From CBDEFX01 sp965237635 (GTDB lineage: Bacteria > Chloroflexota > Dehalococcoidia > Lucifugimonadales > CAUZJF01), in NCBI GenBank assembly GCA_965237635.1, contig CBDEFX010000002.1, forward strand, positions 868,001-932,000: DNA of 64,000 bases. Direction: 5' to 3'. How positions within the stretch are numbered: position 1 is the first letter of the stretch; every line of letters begins with the position of its first letter. A model generated the notes under the pieces. It did not search any database and was not told the origin of the DNA. It saw only the letters and a program-made list of their open reading frames with translations. This document shows, one piece after another, positions 34,599-43,846 of the stretch. The translations under genes and the position numbers were made by a program.

Positions 34599-36316
34599 CC
34601 GAATCCACCGAAGGACACCGATGGACGGCGTGAGGAAAGCGGAAGGGGGGTGAGGGAGCTACAGGGGAAATAGCTTGGGTTCCATTTGGGGTAGGGAGGT
34701 CGGCGGACGGTCTTCATCGCCGCACAGGGGCCCCTATGGCCGTCTGCGGGAGCTGCGATGCGCGGGATGGCGAGAGAATACGCAGCAGGGAACTCTCTCG
34801 GACCGGGCTGGCACGAGTTTGCGGGGATCTTCGGTTGTCCGGTGGGTGGGTCGGTCGCCGACGGTGCCGTCAGGCCGGGAGTGGAATGGCTCGCAGCCGG
34901 GCCAAGGCACGGCTGAACTTCTCAGCCCAAGGCCAGCGATCCGGAAGATGCAGGGTCAACCGGCGTGCCGAGCGGGTGAGCCGTCCGGCCAGGGAGAAGA
35001 ACCGCCGCCGGAGGGTCTTGGTGGTGGCTATCCGCTCTCCCAGACCGATCCGCGCCGTCCAGCGGGCCAGGTTGTGGGCCATCGTCTGGACGGCCAGCCA
35101 GGCGCCGTTGGCGGCGAAGCGGCCCGAGGGGAGATGGTTCAGCCCGACGCCGTACTTGAGGTCGCGTATGGCATTCTCGATCTCGGCGTGGCGGCGATGG
35201 TCAGCCTCCAGTTCGAGCAACTCCCCGTCCCGGTCGGTGATGAAGCCATGATAGCTGTATTTGGCGAAGAGGGCCAGTTGGGAACCGGGCGTCGGCTTCA
35301 CCCGCCGGACGATGAGCCGTACCGGCGCGGCGTCCGCCTCGGCCTGGAAGGGGGTGCAGGTGGTCTCGGCCACATCGGCGGCACCGTCCATCCAGTAAGG
35401 AATCGGCGTCCAGGCATCTTCGGGTATCGCCTCGATGAGATTGTGCAGGCTTTTGTGCTGGCGGATGGTGATGGAGAAGCGGACATCCATCTTGCGGCAG
35501 ACGGATACCACGCCATGAGTGTAGAACCCGCTGTCGGCTCGTAGCGTGAGTCGTCCGTCGGCCCCGGCGTAGCGCACCCGTCCCACCGTCTCCCGCAGGA
35601 AGTGGGCGGCGCCGCGGGCGGTGTTGGCCCGGCCCTCGCGCAGCCGGGACATCAGCACGTCTCCGGTGCCGGCGGCGATGGCCGGCAGCGGGTGGTAGCC
35701 CCGCTTGCCGGTATAGCCGTGGTGGCGGGCGCCCTCCTTGGCCAGTCCGTAGGTCTCGCAGATGGTGGAGTCCAGGTCAATGGTCAGGGGCCCGTCGCCG
35801 GGTCCCGCCCCGGCCTGCCAAGCCCGGGCCAGCAACTCGCGGCTCACCCGGTCGAGTTGACGGACGTGGCCCCACCGGAAGCTGCGCAGGAAGGTGCCCA
35901 GGGTGGATGGCGCCTTGACCGTGCCGCCCAGGGTGCAGGCCGTCCCCCCGGTGCGCAACACATCGGCGTCGTCAATGCAGTCGCCCCCAGCCAGCGCAGA
36001 CGCCACCAGCGTCATCATCTTGTCGCTCGTGTTCGCCCGCCCCGGGGCATCGCCCAGGTCGAGGCGCTGCCGGACGAGTTCGGGCAGGCCGAGGTGCCGC
36101 GCCAGGGTGGCCGGAAGGAGCAGCCCGGCATTGGCCACCAAGCGGCGGTCGTCGAAGGTGATTTGGATCCGGTCGGGGTGGTTGCGTGGCAGCATCTACT
36201 GGGTGCTCCTTTTCCGGGGCCGTTTTTTTGCTACAAAACCATTATCCCAGAAGCACAGGAGCGCCTTCTTGCCGCCTCAGGACGCTAATCCGACGCCCTC
36301 CTTCGGTGGATTCGGG
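34599..36316 (-). mobile_element. Complete IS1380 element (copy D, 1718 bp)
   Basis: The termini CCCGAATCCACCGAAGGA (34599, and inverted ending 36316) are flanked by GTAAG direct repeats (34594-34598 and 36317-36321). It is inserted in the IS256 transposase gene; removal restores RRL-T-LSSGT. This is the reference copy for the three partial ones. Confidence 0.94.
34870..36195 (-). CDS. IS1380 transposase (copy D, intact)
   Basis: A 441-aa DDE transposase from ATG 36195 (GGAGCACCCAGTAG upstream) with MLPRNHPDRIQITFDD. The catalytic positions are as in copy C (LDSTICE, RADSGFY, EIENAIRDLK). It has complete termini on both sides, so this copy is probably mobile and could mobilise partial copies that keep their ends. 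Confidence 0.94.
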   Translation of the reverse strand: MLPRNHPDRIQITFDDRRLVANAGLLLPATLARHLGLPELVRQRLDLGDAPGRANTSDKMMTLVASALAGGDCIDDADVLRTGGTACTLGGTVKAPSTLGTFLRSFRWGHVRQLDRVSRELLARAWQAGAGPGDGPLTIDLDSTICETYGLAKEGARHHGYTGKRGYHPLPAIAAGTGDVLMSRLREGRANTARGAAHFLRETVGRVRYAGADGRLTLRADSGFYTHGVVSVCRKMDVRFSITIRQHKSLHNLIEAIPEDAWTPIPYWMDGAADVAETTCTPFQAEADAAPVRLIVRRVKPTPGSQLALFAKYSYHGFITDRDGELLELEADHRRHAEIENAIRDLKYGVGLNHLPSGRFAANGAWLAVQTMAHNLARWTARIGLGERIATTKTLRRRFFSLAGRLTRSARRLTLHLPDRWPWAEKFSRALARLRAIPLPA

Positions 36317-36321
36317 GTAAG

Positions 36322-36528
36322 CCTTCGGGGTTTGCCGTATCCGTTCCTATAGCCTCTCTCGTTGTCCGACTCAGACCTGCGGGCCGACTTCGCCCTTCCT
36401 AGAAACTCCGTCACCTCTTCCTCCAGCAACTCCTGGATCAGCCGCTGGACATGGCCTCGCACCCAATCCTCCAACTGCTCCCACTCCGGCCTTGACTCCG
36501 ACCTGCTCCTAGTGCTTCTCTTTCCCAT
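36322..36528 (-). pseudogene. IS256 transposase, N-terminal part
   Basis: MGKRSTRSRSESRPEWEQLE and the following N-terminal domain up to GYRNGYGKPRRL, where IS1380 copy D is inserted. The leader includes CAAGAGAGGAGATACACC before the ATG. It is continued at 34593. Confidence 0.88.
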
Positions 36529-36621
36529 AGGCGGTGTATCTCCTCTCTTGGGCCTTGAGCCCGTGTTGTTCAGAGAGAGGGTACACCGCCTGACCGTTTA
36601 CACACTTTTTGAGGATACCTC

Positions 36622-36693
36622 AGTCACTGCAGTGCCGATAAGCGTCTCCCCGGCATTCAACCGCTTCCGAAAATCCGCAATAGGACCATACAT
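36622..36693 (-). pseudogene. HpcH/HpaI aldolase, first ~23 codons
   Basis: ATG at 36693 has AGAAGGAG seven bases upstream and reads MYGPIADFRKRLNAGETLIG, then TAVT at the IS256 target site. This is a typical N-terminus for the family and shows that the main part at 32825-33535 lost its real start. Confidence 0.85.
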
Positions 36694-36736
36694 CGGGTCT
36701 CCTTCTTCTGCCGTGCGAAGTGCCGGACTGCCCCGG

Positions 36737-38323
36737 TCACTCTCCATCGAGCAGCTTGTTCGCCTCTTCGTTAATGCGCTTCTGGACCCCGGTAACGAAC
36801 GTTGCCGTCATGTGACCCTCGATCCTGGGCTCAAAGCCGTAGCGCCCAAACCCGAGGACCATCTCTTCCTTGACGTGATGCTCCGGACCGTCGAAATAGT
36901 ACGGTGTGGTCCCGCGGAGGGCTTCTGGCAGGTTGTCACCCTCGGTCCGATAGACGATGGGGTTTGCCAGGACTACCTGTGGCTCGTCGCTATCGAGGTC
37001 CGGTGGCCGATTGGGCACGGTGACCTCGCCCAGCTTCGCAAACTCGGTGGGCTCAGGAGTCCACAACGCCACCTTGTATGTGGGCCCGGCGATGACCCAC
37101 TCTCGGAGCTGTCGCCTCAGGGCGACGAACTGGTGCCATCTCATCAGGTCATCGATGTGGTCCGGTGGTAGGCAGCTCTCGTCTCGGTATCGGGACAGGT
37201 CCCCCTGGGCGCGGGCGTCGTTGAACGCGACAAACCAGTTGGCGTAGCCCGTGTGTGCCCGAGAGAGGCTCATGAAGCCGTGCGGGAGCCGTGGGCTCTT
37301 CCCGTCGACGACAACTACGTGAGGCATACGCTCACTGAGCTCTCGAACGAACTCCCGCGGGAACGCGTTGGAGGACGAGGGGCCCTCAGCGCCGCGTCCC
37401 TTTTCGAAGTGCCTGGCGGAAGGGACCGTCAGTCTCATCGACCCGTGCGATGCCACTCGGTCATACCGGACAGAGAAGCCATCCCCGAGGAGGTCCGCTA
37501 TAGGCTCCACCACCCATTGCCGGCCATATCGGTCGTTGCCCACGACCACAATGGGCTTGCTCGTGCCTGCGCGGAAGTCCTTCAAGAACTTCAGAAGTGC
37601 TGCGGCCTCGAACCCGGCCCGTTTTGCCTCCGCGATATGCTCGTCACTGAGAAAGAACTCCTCCTCACTCGCCGCCGGCAGATGCCCTAGCTCGCTGAAC
37701 AGCTTGTACCTCTCCACATAGGTACCTCTCGTCGCACGTGACAGGTTGTATTGGTAGGTGAACAGCCCGAACTCGATGTCCCTCTGTACTTCATTTCGCG
37801 CGTCAAATCGCCCATCTCGCGTTTCCTTGGCGAGCCGGTCCAGCTCGGCCAGAAGCGACTCGAAGTCCGCTTCACCGGCAAGAAAGTTGGCTATCGCCAG
37901 CGTCAGGGTGACTCCCGCTCGCTTTTGGTCTGCGCTGTTGGCCTTCCACTCGCTAAGCCTCTCGAAGCGGCGAAGGGTCTCATCTCTGGAAAGGTTCTCT
38001 ATGAATGGGACGAGCTGCTCGATTTCGGCCCGGAGGCCGAACGTATGCGCTCCTATCACTACGTCAACCGCCCCACTGATATCGGGAGAGCTGAAGACGC
38101 TCGCGTACCGCCGGCGGAAGGCGCGGTCGTCCAGGGTGTCGTCAGGCCGGACCTCCCTCAGGTGTACGAGCAGACGCTCCCTGGCTGCGGCTACCTGCGA
38201 AGCCTCTCTGGTTCGGCTACCCAGAATTCGTGAGTCAGTCGGGTCCTGCCCTTCCGTGCCATACCTCCTTGGTACCGAGTCACCTTCTGGAGAGAACGTG
38301 TTGCGAACCGCGTACCTAGTCAT
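36737..38323 (-). CDS. Uncharacterised 528-aa protein
   Basis: I recognise no family. Residues ~40-250 are helical and charged (REASQVAAARERLLVHLREV, LAELDRLAKETRDGRFDARN). A central alpha/beta-like part follows with KPIVVVGNDRYGRQWVVEPI, FVRELSERMPHVVVVDGKSP and HTGYANWFVAFNDA. The C-terminus is mixed (YYFDGPEHHVKEEMVLGFGRYG). The VVVGN and VVVVDGK strands, each followed by a polar loop, suggest a nucleotide- or sugar-phosphate-binding fold, but this is a guess. No signal peptide or membrane helix. Complete and apparently intact. It stands just upstream of the broken aldolase (43 bases) and could have been its operon partner. Confidence 0.75.
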   Translation of the reverse strand: MTRYAVRNTFSPEGDSVPRRYGTEGQDPTDSRILGSRTREASQVAAARERLLVHLREVRPDDTLDDRAFRRRYASVFSSPDISGAVDVVIGAHTFGLRAEIEQLVPFIENLSRDETLRRFERLSEWKANSADQKRAGVTLTLAIANFLAGEADFESLLAELDRLAKETRDGRFDARNEVQRDIEFGLFTYQYNLSRATRGTYVERYKLFSELGHLPAASEEEFFLSDEHIAEAKRAGFEAAALLKFLKDFRAGTSKPIVVVGNDRYGRQWVVEPIADLLGDGFSVRYDRVASHGSMRLTVPSARHFEKGRGAEGPSSSNAFPREFVRELSERMPHVVVVDGKSPRLPHGFMSLSRAHTGYANWFVAFNDARAQGDLSRYRDESCLPPDHIDDLMRWHQFVALRRQLREWVIAGPTYKVALWTPEPTEFAKLGEVTVPNRPPDLDSDEPQVVLANPIVYRTEGDNLPEALRGTTPYYFDGPEHHVKEEMVLGFGRYGFEPRIEGHMTATFVTGVQKRINEEANKLLDGE

Positions 38324-38568
38324 TTAGCACATTCCGGTATCCCAGCCCGTCGGCGAGTGTATCAGGAAGGCGAGGTTAGAGAAAGGCAGGACTGAGGGGG
38401 GCGTCGTTAAGGAGGATGTGTCGGGGGGGGGAAGTGTCGGTGTCCGGACCTAGCTCACCCGCTCATACATATATGCTTAGAAGTGGCTCCGGAAATCTGA
38501 ACAGGGGGATAAGTGGAATCGCTGCCTGATTGAGGGCATGATAGTGCTCTCGGAGACAGGAGCGAGAG

Positions 38569-38874
38569 ATGAGCAGACGACCCCGCCGTAACCACTCGGC
38601 AGAGTTCAAGGCGAAGGTGGCTCTTGCCGCAGTGCGCGGCGACCGGACACTTTCGGAGCTGGCAAGCCAGTTCGATGTGCACCCGAACCAGATCACGCAA
38701 TGGAAGACCCAGTTGCTGGATCGGGCGGCGCAGTTATTTGGGGCCGGGACAGGGCAGGCTGAAAAGCCGGTAGATATGAAGGTCCTTCACGCTAAGATCG
38801 GTGAGCTTGCGTTGGAGAACGATTTTTTAGAGTCCGCGCTCACGAAGGCGGGATTGCCGGGCGCAAGGCGATGA
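38569..38874 (+). CDS. IS3 element B OrfA, copy 2
   Basis: A 101-aa HTH_Tnp_1 protein identical to copy 1 at 27041-27346. It ends in an ATGA overlap with orfB, where frameshifting would make OrfAB. Confidence 0.93.
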   Translation: MSRRPRRNHSAEFKAKVALAAVRGDRTLSELASQFDVHPNQITQWKTQLLDRAAQLFGAGTGQAEKPVDMKVLHAKIGELALENDFLESALTKAGLPGARR

Positions 38875-39698
38875 TCGACCGCGATCACAAGCTGCCTCTC
38901 GCCCGCCAGGCAAAGGCAGTGGGCATCAGCCGCGGGAGCATCTACTACCGGCCACGGCCGGTGGGCGAAGCCGGTCTCGGACTGATGCGCCGTATCGATG
39001 AGCTGCACCTTGAGTATCCGTTTGCAGGCAGTAGGATGATGCGAGGCCTGCTCCGCCAGGAGGGACTCTCCTCCGGGCGTAGACACATCGCCACACTGAT
39101 GCGGCGGATGGGCATCGAGGCGCTGTACCGCAAGCCCAACACCAGCCGGCGACGGCCCGGCCATACGGTGTATCCGTACCTGCTGCGCGGGCTTGAGGTG
39201 AGCAGGCCCAACCAGGTGTGGGCAATGGATATCACGTACATTCCGATGGCCAGGGGGTTCGTGTACCTAGCCGCAGTGATGGACTGGCATAGCCGCAAGG
39301 TGCTGGCCTGGCGGGTATCGGTCACAATGGACACAGACTTCTGCGTGGAGGCGCTCGAAGAATCCCTGGGACGCCACGGCGCGCCGGAGACATTCAACAC
39401 AGATCAGGGAAGCCAGTTCACAAGTGACGCCTTCACCGGCCTGCTGAAAGCCAGTGAGATCCAGATCAGTATGGACGGGAAGGGGAGCTGGAAGGATAAT
39501 GTGTTCGTCGAACGGTTGTGGAAGAGCGTCAAGTACGAGGAGGTGTACCTGAGAGCCTACGAATCGGTCCCGGAAGCCAGAACTGGACTCGGGCGGTACT
39601 TCGAGTTTTACAATGCCGGACGGCCCCATTCGAGCCTTGGGGGAATGACGCCGGACCAGTTCTTTGACAGAGCGCCTGCCGAGTCCGCGGCGGCCTAA
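38871..39698 (+). CDS. IS3 element B transposase OrfB, copy 2
   Basis: A 275-aa rve transposase differing from copy 1 only by Arg for Gln in MRRMGIEALY. The DDE motifs (VWAMDITYIP, FNTDQGSQFT, VFVERLWKS) are intact. Near-identity of the two copies indicates recent transposition. Confidence 0.93.
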   Translation: MIDRDHKLPLARQAKAVGISRGSIYYRPRPVGEAGLGLMRRIDELHLEYPFAGSRMMRGLLRQEGLSSGRRHIATLMRRMGIEALYRKPNTSRRRPGHTVYPYLLRGLEVSRPNQVWAMDITYIPMARGFVYLAAVMDWHSRKVLAWRVSVTMDTDFCVEALEESLGRHGAPETFNTDQGSQFTSDAFTGLLKASEIQISMDGKGSWKDNVFVERLWKSVKYEEVYLRAYESVPEARTGLGRYFEFYNAGRPHSSLGGMTPDQFFDRAPAESAAA

Positions 39699-39981
39699 CG
39701 CACGGCAGCGCGATTCCACTTATCAAACCGGGCAGCGCTGTTCAGACAAACGAGACCACCTCACTTCGCATACAATGATACTGACTTCACATTATCGCGT
39801 CACCGCGACACTAGTAACTCTTTTCCCTACGGCGGTACCCGACCCTTAGAGAGACCACAGCCGGGTAGAAACGAATCATTCATTTTGGGCTAGAGTTGGC
39901 CCTCATTTCCCGCCAGATTCGCCTATGGTCATCTTGTGAATTTAGGTTAGCCATTGCTAAGCGCTTCACTTCCAGGTACCT

Positions 39982-40326
39982 CTACCCCATCTCAAGGTTT
40001 GATCTCAAGTAGTCGCGGAATAGGATCGTCTCAGTCCAGTGGTCCGACATACTCACCCGCGTTATCCCTTGTGGGATGAAGGGGATGCCGAGTGGGATGA
40101 AGGGGATGCCGACGATCATGTCGACGATGGGCTTGGCGCTAAGGCCTGGGACGGCGGTACTGCCGATGTGCTCGACTCGATCGGGATCGATGGCCAACGC
40201 CTCGACAATGCGGGCGTTCTCGTCCTGGTAAAGGACCGGCCATTGTAGGTCGTATTCGACGATCCTGTAGGAGCTGCGAACGGATTGCGGCTCAGAAGTT
40301 AAAGAGAGAGGGTCCCGTCCACTCAT
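39982..40326 (-). pseudogene. GrpB/UPF0157-family protein, decayed
   Basis: The N-terminal part is good (YRIVEYDLQWPVLYQDENAR, RVEHIGSTAVPGLSAKPIVD). Then a short tandem duplication (IPFIPLGIPFIPQGI, from a direct repeat of GGATGCCGAGTGGGATGAAG type at about 40080-40115) replaces the middle. It skips to HWTETILFRDYLRSN and stops. The family is usually ~170-180 aa; here 114. These proteins are nucleotidyltransferase-fold relatives. Confidence 0.75.
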
Positions 40327-40754
40327 ATAGTGATATGTCCAGGGTTGCCAACATTACTGCATGACTACACACCAGCGTGACGATACCACAGCACGGCTGT
40401 CCTATGTTCAGCCAGGCGATGCTATCACCTCAACACTTGCCGGGAAGTGCTAAGCTTGTCTTCGTCCATAGGGCTTGAGTAGACTATCCCAAATACCTTA
40501 CGACCCATCTCGAAAGCGAAGTATCAGCTTCGGCTTGCGTTGGCACAATATCAATCCGAACTAGCGGAAACTGTCAACCCCATTCGCTCTGAAGCCAAGT
40601 TTAGATCGCTCTTCGAGGCTGGGCGGCCTTGACGAGGGGTCCGAGGACTTTCGCGCAAAAAGAACGAGCGCGACCGCTGGTTGACGGTGCTCTGAGGCGT
40701 CGATAACATCCGCATCGTCGATGACTGATCATCGTTTGGGCGACGGATTTTGAA
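40327..40754. other. Intergenic region without recognisable gene
   Basis: 428 bases with scattered stops in all frames, no tRNA, no strong hairpin and no Shine-Dalgarno linked to a frame longer than 40 codons except the start of the methyltransferase at 40755. It may hold promoter elements, but none is clear. Confidence 0.5.
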
Positions 40755-41453
40755 ATGGGCGATATCGGGGCGAGAGAGTGTCCACTCTGCCTGTCTGCGG
40801 AGACAGCGCTGCTCTATGTCCAGCGCGATCACGCCGGTGGCCGGGACTTCTACCAATGTGGGATCTGCGACCTGGTATTTGTGCCGGACGAGTTTCACGT
40901 CAGTCCTGAAGCCCAGCTAGAGCGATATCTCTCACACAACAACGACACTGACGACCCCGAATATCGCGCGTTCCTGTCACGGCTTCTCGATGAGTTGCGG
41001 CCGCACCTGATTCCGGGCGCTCACGCGCTCGACTACGGCGCTGGGCCAGGGCCAGCGCTCGCCGCGATGATGCGAGATGAAGGGCTTCGCGTCCGGACCT
41101 ACGACCCATTCTTTCAGCCGAGCAGGTCGGCCCTCGAAGAGCGGTACAGCTTCGTGACCTGCACCGAGACTGCCGAGCATTTCGCCAAGCCGCGCCGGGA
41201 TTTCGACACCTTGGACTCCGTGCTGAAGGCCTCGAGCTGGCTTGGGATCATGACCGGTATGCTCGACGACTGGGAAGAGTTCCCCGACTGGTACTACCAT
41301 CGCGACCCCACTCACGTAAGCTTCTACAGCCGGAAGGCGATGTCGTGGATCGGCGAACGGTACTCGTGGAAAGCGCTATTTCCTAGGCAGAACGTCGTGT
41401 TATTCAGAAAGAGCAAACCCACCCAAGCTAGATATCCGGAGTATCCCGCATAG
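40755..41453 (+). CDS. Zinc-ribbon class I SAM methyltransferase
   Basis: A 232-aa protein. A Cys4 ribbon CPLCLSAET...YQCGICDLVFVP (residues ~9-42) precedes a methyltransferase core: ALDYGAGPGPALAAMMRDEG (motif I, ~89-108), VRTYDPFF and FVTCTETAEHFAKP. The form matches Methyltransf_23-type enzymes with an N-terminal ribbon, often acting on sugars or lipids. The substrate is unknown. Stand-alone gene. Confidence 0.82.
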   Translation: MGDIGARECPLCLSAETALLYVQRDHAGGRDFYQCGICDLVFVPDEFHVSPEAQLERYLSHNNDTDDPEYRAFLSRLLDELRPHLIPGAHALDYGAGPGPALAAMMRDEGLRVRTYDPFFQPSRSALEERYSFVTCTETAEHFAKPRRDFDTLDSVLKASSWLGIMTGMLDDWEEFPDWYYHRDPTHVSFYSRKAMSWIGERYSWKALFPRQNVVLFRKSKPTQARYPEYPA

Positions 41454-41572
41454 TCATGACAGACTGGCTAAGAAGCAAAGCCCCTATCTGAGTTGGTGCC
41501 TTCTGAGCCGTGCGCCTGCGGTGGTCTGTGTCCACGAAGCGGCGGATGAGGGACAGCTGCCCTCAACGCCTC

Positions 41573-42218
41573 TCAGGCGGCCAACAGCTCCATCAGCGCG
41601 CTGGCGATGACCATATGCCCAGTCTGGGTGGCGTGCTACTGGCCGTCCGCGAAGTCCGAGAGATCGCGGTAGCGGAGCTGCTCCTGAAACACGTCGTTGA
41701 CGTTCAGCAGCCGCGTACCGTGCTTCCTGCTCATCGCCTCGACTATAGCGATGTACTCGGGCAGCAGCCCAGCCACCTTGCTCTCGAACGAGCCCTCGGC
41801 GTGGTCTGTGGGTAGATAGAACGGGGTGATGAGCACGACTGGGCAGCCCAGCTTCTGAGCGGTGATACCGAGTATCTGGTCGTATGCCTCCTCGAACCGC
41901 GCCAGCCCAGCGACGCCTTCGTCGCCACGAACGTTACGGCTCAGGTCGTTGATGCCAATCTTGATGGACAGCCGGTCCGGCCGTTGGTCCAGCACGTCGG
42001 TCCCCCACTGCTCCTGGAGAGCTACCACCGTATTGCCGGGGATGCCCATGTTGACGTAACGGATGCGGCGCTCCAGGAACCGGGCGGTCGCCAGCTCGCC
42101 GAATAGGCGCACGTACCCGTTGCCAAGCGGGGGGGTGCTCATCGCTGCGGTCGCAGTCGGTTATGCTGTCCCCGGTGAACAGGATAGTATCACCATCCTG
42201 GACCCAGAAGTCGCTCAC
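41573..42218 (-). pseudogene. SGNH/GDSL hydrolase with frameshift and nonsense codon
   Basis: From GTG 42218 the frame has SDFWVQDGDTILFTGDSITD (catalytic Ser in GDSI). A run of seven C near 42133 shifts the frame; the adjacent frame continues LGNGYVRLFGELATARFLER, NMGIPGNTV (Gly block) and KIGINDLSRN (Asn block). TAG at 41636-41638 then falls directly before HATQTGHMVIASALME, which holds the expected catalytic His. Both lesions are needed to explain the sequence. Intact members are ~210 aa esterases or lipases. Confidence 0.8.
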
Positions 42219-42294
42219 TTGGTGCTCACCTCCACGCCGTAGTATGCCGACGCAACGTCGACGCCGCGCCCGCCGCGAAGCGGAGCACGTCGCC

Positions 42295-43572
42295 CTAGCT
42301 CTGATCGAGCCTCCACCGTATCGCCCAGGCATCCGTGTTGCCTATCATGTTGACATGAGAATTCCCTGTGGTGCTGGCCGTGAGCCCCTTCAGACGTCCC
42401 ACGTCGGTCGTGGCGGCAAGAGTCAGGATCGTGTCATCCTCCAGCACAACGCTTTCGCTGAAGCCAGCTAGCCCTCCGGGTTTGGTTGCGAAGTAGAGAT
42501 GGTAGACCTCGTCCTCCCATGTCCTGCCTTCGTCATGGCTGACCGTGGCCTTGCCTCCTGGAGTCCCGGGCGGATAGCGGTGATCGTGTGTGACGACCAC
42601 CGAGCCATCGCTGAGGCCAGCAGCGAAGCCGCGGCACTGACCGTGCACGTTGGTCAGAGGGCGCAAGTTCTTCCACGTCTTGCCCTTGTCCTCCGAGTCC
42701 GCCAGGAATACCGTTTTGTAGTACGAGTGCTCGCCCGGATCGATCAGCGGCCATTGCGGGACCACCGGCCCGTGATACCGGATGACCGCCAGCAGCCTGC
42801 CAGAGGCCATCCTGGCTATCATGGTCTCGTAGCAGCAAGCCCCAAGAAAGCCCGGCCCGGTGTTGGGCCCAACCCAATGGGTTTCCGCAAACGCGGGCTC
42901 GGCGTAAGTACCCGTCGGTCCGCTCCACATCTTGCCCCCGTTCGTCGACCGGTGTACGTAGTTCGGGTCCTGGTTCCACGGGTAACGGGACTGAACGGGC
43001 AATATCAAAGTGTCGTCGGGAAGTCTGCAGATGAAGCTGGCATACCGCACCGGGCAGGCTGCCGGGTTGTCGACCTCAGATACCTTCTCCCAGGTCTCAC
43101 CTCCGTCGCTCGATGTCTGCACCACCACCAGAGCTTGGTCCTCCTCGAATCCTCCTTGCACCGCCACAAATGTGCCGTCCTTCAGGACCTGGAATGATCT
43201 GTTCAGCGATGCATCCGGTGTCAGCTCGCGTGTGCTCCACGTCCGACCGCCGTCGGTCGATTTGGACTGAAGGGTCTGCTGAGTGAAGTAGACTGTCCCG
43301 TCCGCGGTCATCGCGGCGCGCATACCCTGGGGGGCTCCCTTGGGATCACGCGGCAGCAGCGTCTTCTCTGCCGACACCCTGCTGAGCTTGCCTCCTCGCG
43401 CGTGCAGAATATATGGGCCTTTCTGCATGGCCGCCAGCTCGTCAACGGACGGCTCTGGCGCGCCCCCCAGGTTGTAGGTCGGTCGCATCGCCGCGATCGC
43501 CTCGTCAGACCCGTACACCGGGGCGTCAAACGTCCTCAGACTTCCTGGCTGCTTCTGCGCTTCGCTTCCCAT
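42295..43572 (-). CDS. Sialidase-like BNR/Asp-box exo-hydrolase
   Basis: About 425 aa from ATG 43572 (AAGGAGG eight bases upstream). Five Asp boxes are visible: STDGGRTW, SSDGGETW, STNGGKMW, SEDKGKTW and SHDEGRTW, marking a six-bladed propeller of the sialidase superfamily. An Arg-rich active-site region is suggested by SRYPWNQDPNYVHR and AVIRYHGP. No signal peptide, so if it acts on glycans it does so inside the cell or the export route is not classical. It might act on other acidic sugars. It shares an upstream sequence block with the epimerase gene at 44294. Confidence 0.83.
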   Translation of the reverse strand: MGSEAQKQPGSLRTFDAPVYGSDEAIAAMRPTYNLGGAPEPSVDELAAMQKGPYILHARGGKLSRVSAEKTLLPRDPKGAPQGMRAAMTADGTVYFTQQTLQSKSTDGGRTWSTRELTPDASLNRSFQVLKDGTFVAVQGGFEEDQALVVVQTSSDGGETWEKVSEVDNPAACPVRYASFICRLPDDTLILPVQSRYPWNQDPNYVHRSTNGGKMWSGPTGTYAEPAFAETHWVGPNTGPGFLGACCYETMIARMASGRLLAVIRYHGPVVPQWPLIDPGEHSYYKTVFLADSEDKGKTWKNLRPLTNVHGQCRGFAAGLSDGSVVVTHDHRYPPGTPGGKATVSHDEGRTWEDEVYHLYFATKPGGLAGFSESVVLEDDTILTLAATTDVGRLKGLTASTTGNSHVNMIGNTDAWAIRWRLDQS

Positions 43573-43666
43573 GCGCGTACCTCCTTGGGTGAGTCTATGC
43601 AAGGATATAGCCCCGGGGTGGATTCTCTTGCCAATGGGGGCGTCTCGGTCCGTTACTGTGCTTCAC

Positions 43667-43722
43667 CGACCTGTAGCGTCAGCACAGGACCCCACCTTCC
43701 GTCTGATAAGGCTTCAATCGAC
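43667..43722 (-). promoter_or_regulatory. Upstream block shared with 45074-45125
   Basis: CCGACCTGTAGCGTCAGCACAGG, with TCCGTCTGATAAGGCTTC about ten bases later, recurs in related form upstream of the epimerase gene (CCGACCTGTAGTGTGACGACAGG, ATCCGATAGGCTTCG). Both lie upstream of minus-strand genes, 95-150 bases from the sialidase start here. Possibly a common promoter or operator. Confidence 0.35.
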
Positions 43723-43846
43723 CAGGGTCTATCCGGTACTCCTGAAGGGTTTCCACCAGGATTTCCCTTGGCAGTGTGCACAACTCGAGAGTCCTCAGAC
43801 ATTTTGGCCCTCCTAGCAGGCCGCGGCTGCGGACACTAACGTGGTA

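Larger units (their letters stand above)
33539..36621 (-). mobile_element. IS256-family element carrying a nested IS1380
   Basis: The ends GAGGTTACGTTAATAGGTG (33539) and CACACTTTTTGAGGATACCTC (ending 36621) are imperfect inverted repeats. The direct repeat AGTCACTG lies at 33531-33538 and 36622-36629, an 8-bp target duplication inside the aldolase gene. Without IS1380 copy D and one of its repeats the element is ~1360 bp, normal for IS256. Confidence 0.92.
38479..39763 (+). mobile_element. IS3-family element B, copy 2 (complete, 1285 bp)
   Basis: Same ends as copy 1, flanked by the 3-bp direct repeat CTT (38476-38478 and 39764-39766), so it is a clean insertion into intergenic DNA. It has no internal IS and shows the ancestral structure of the site occupied by element A in copy 1. 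Confidence 0.92.

Noticed and set aside
34675..36352. Long plus-strand frames inside IS1380 copy D (and their mirror images in copy C)
   Set aside because: They are antisense to the intact transposase, recur only because the IS copies are near identical, and resemble no known protein.
41636..41638. TAG in the SGNH gene as pyrrolysine
   Set aside because: The gene also has a poly-C frameshift, the position is not a catalytic Lys-like site, and nothing else in the window hints at Pyl use.
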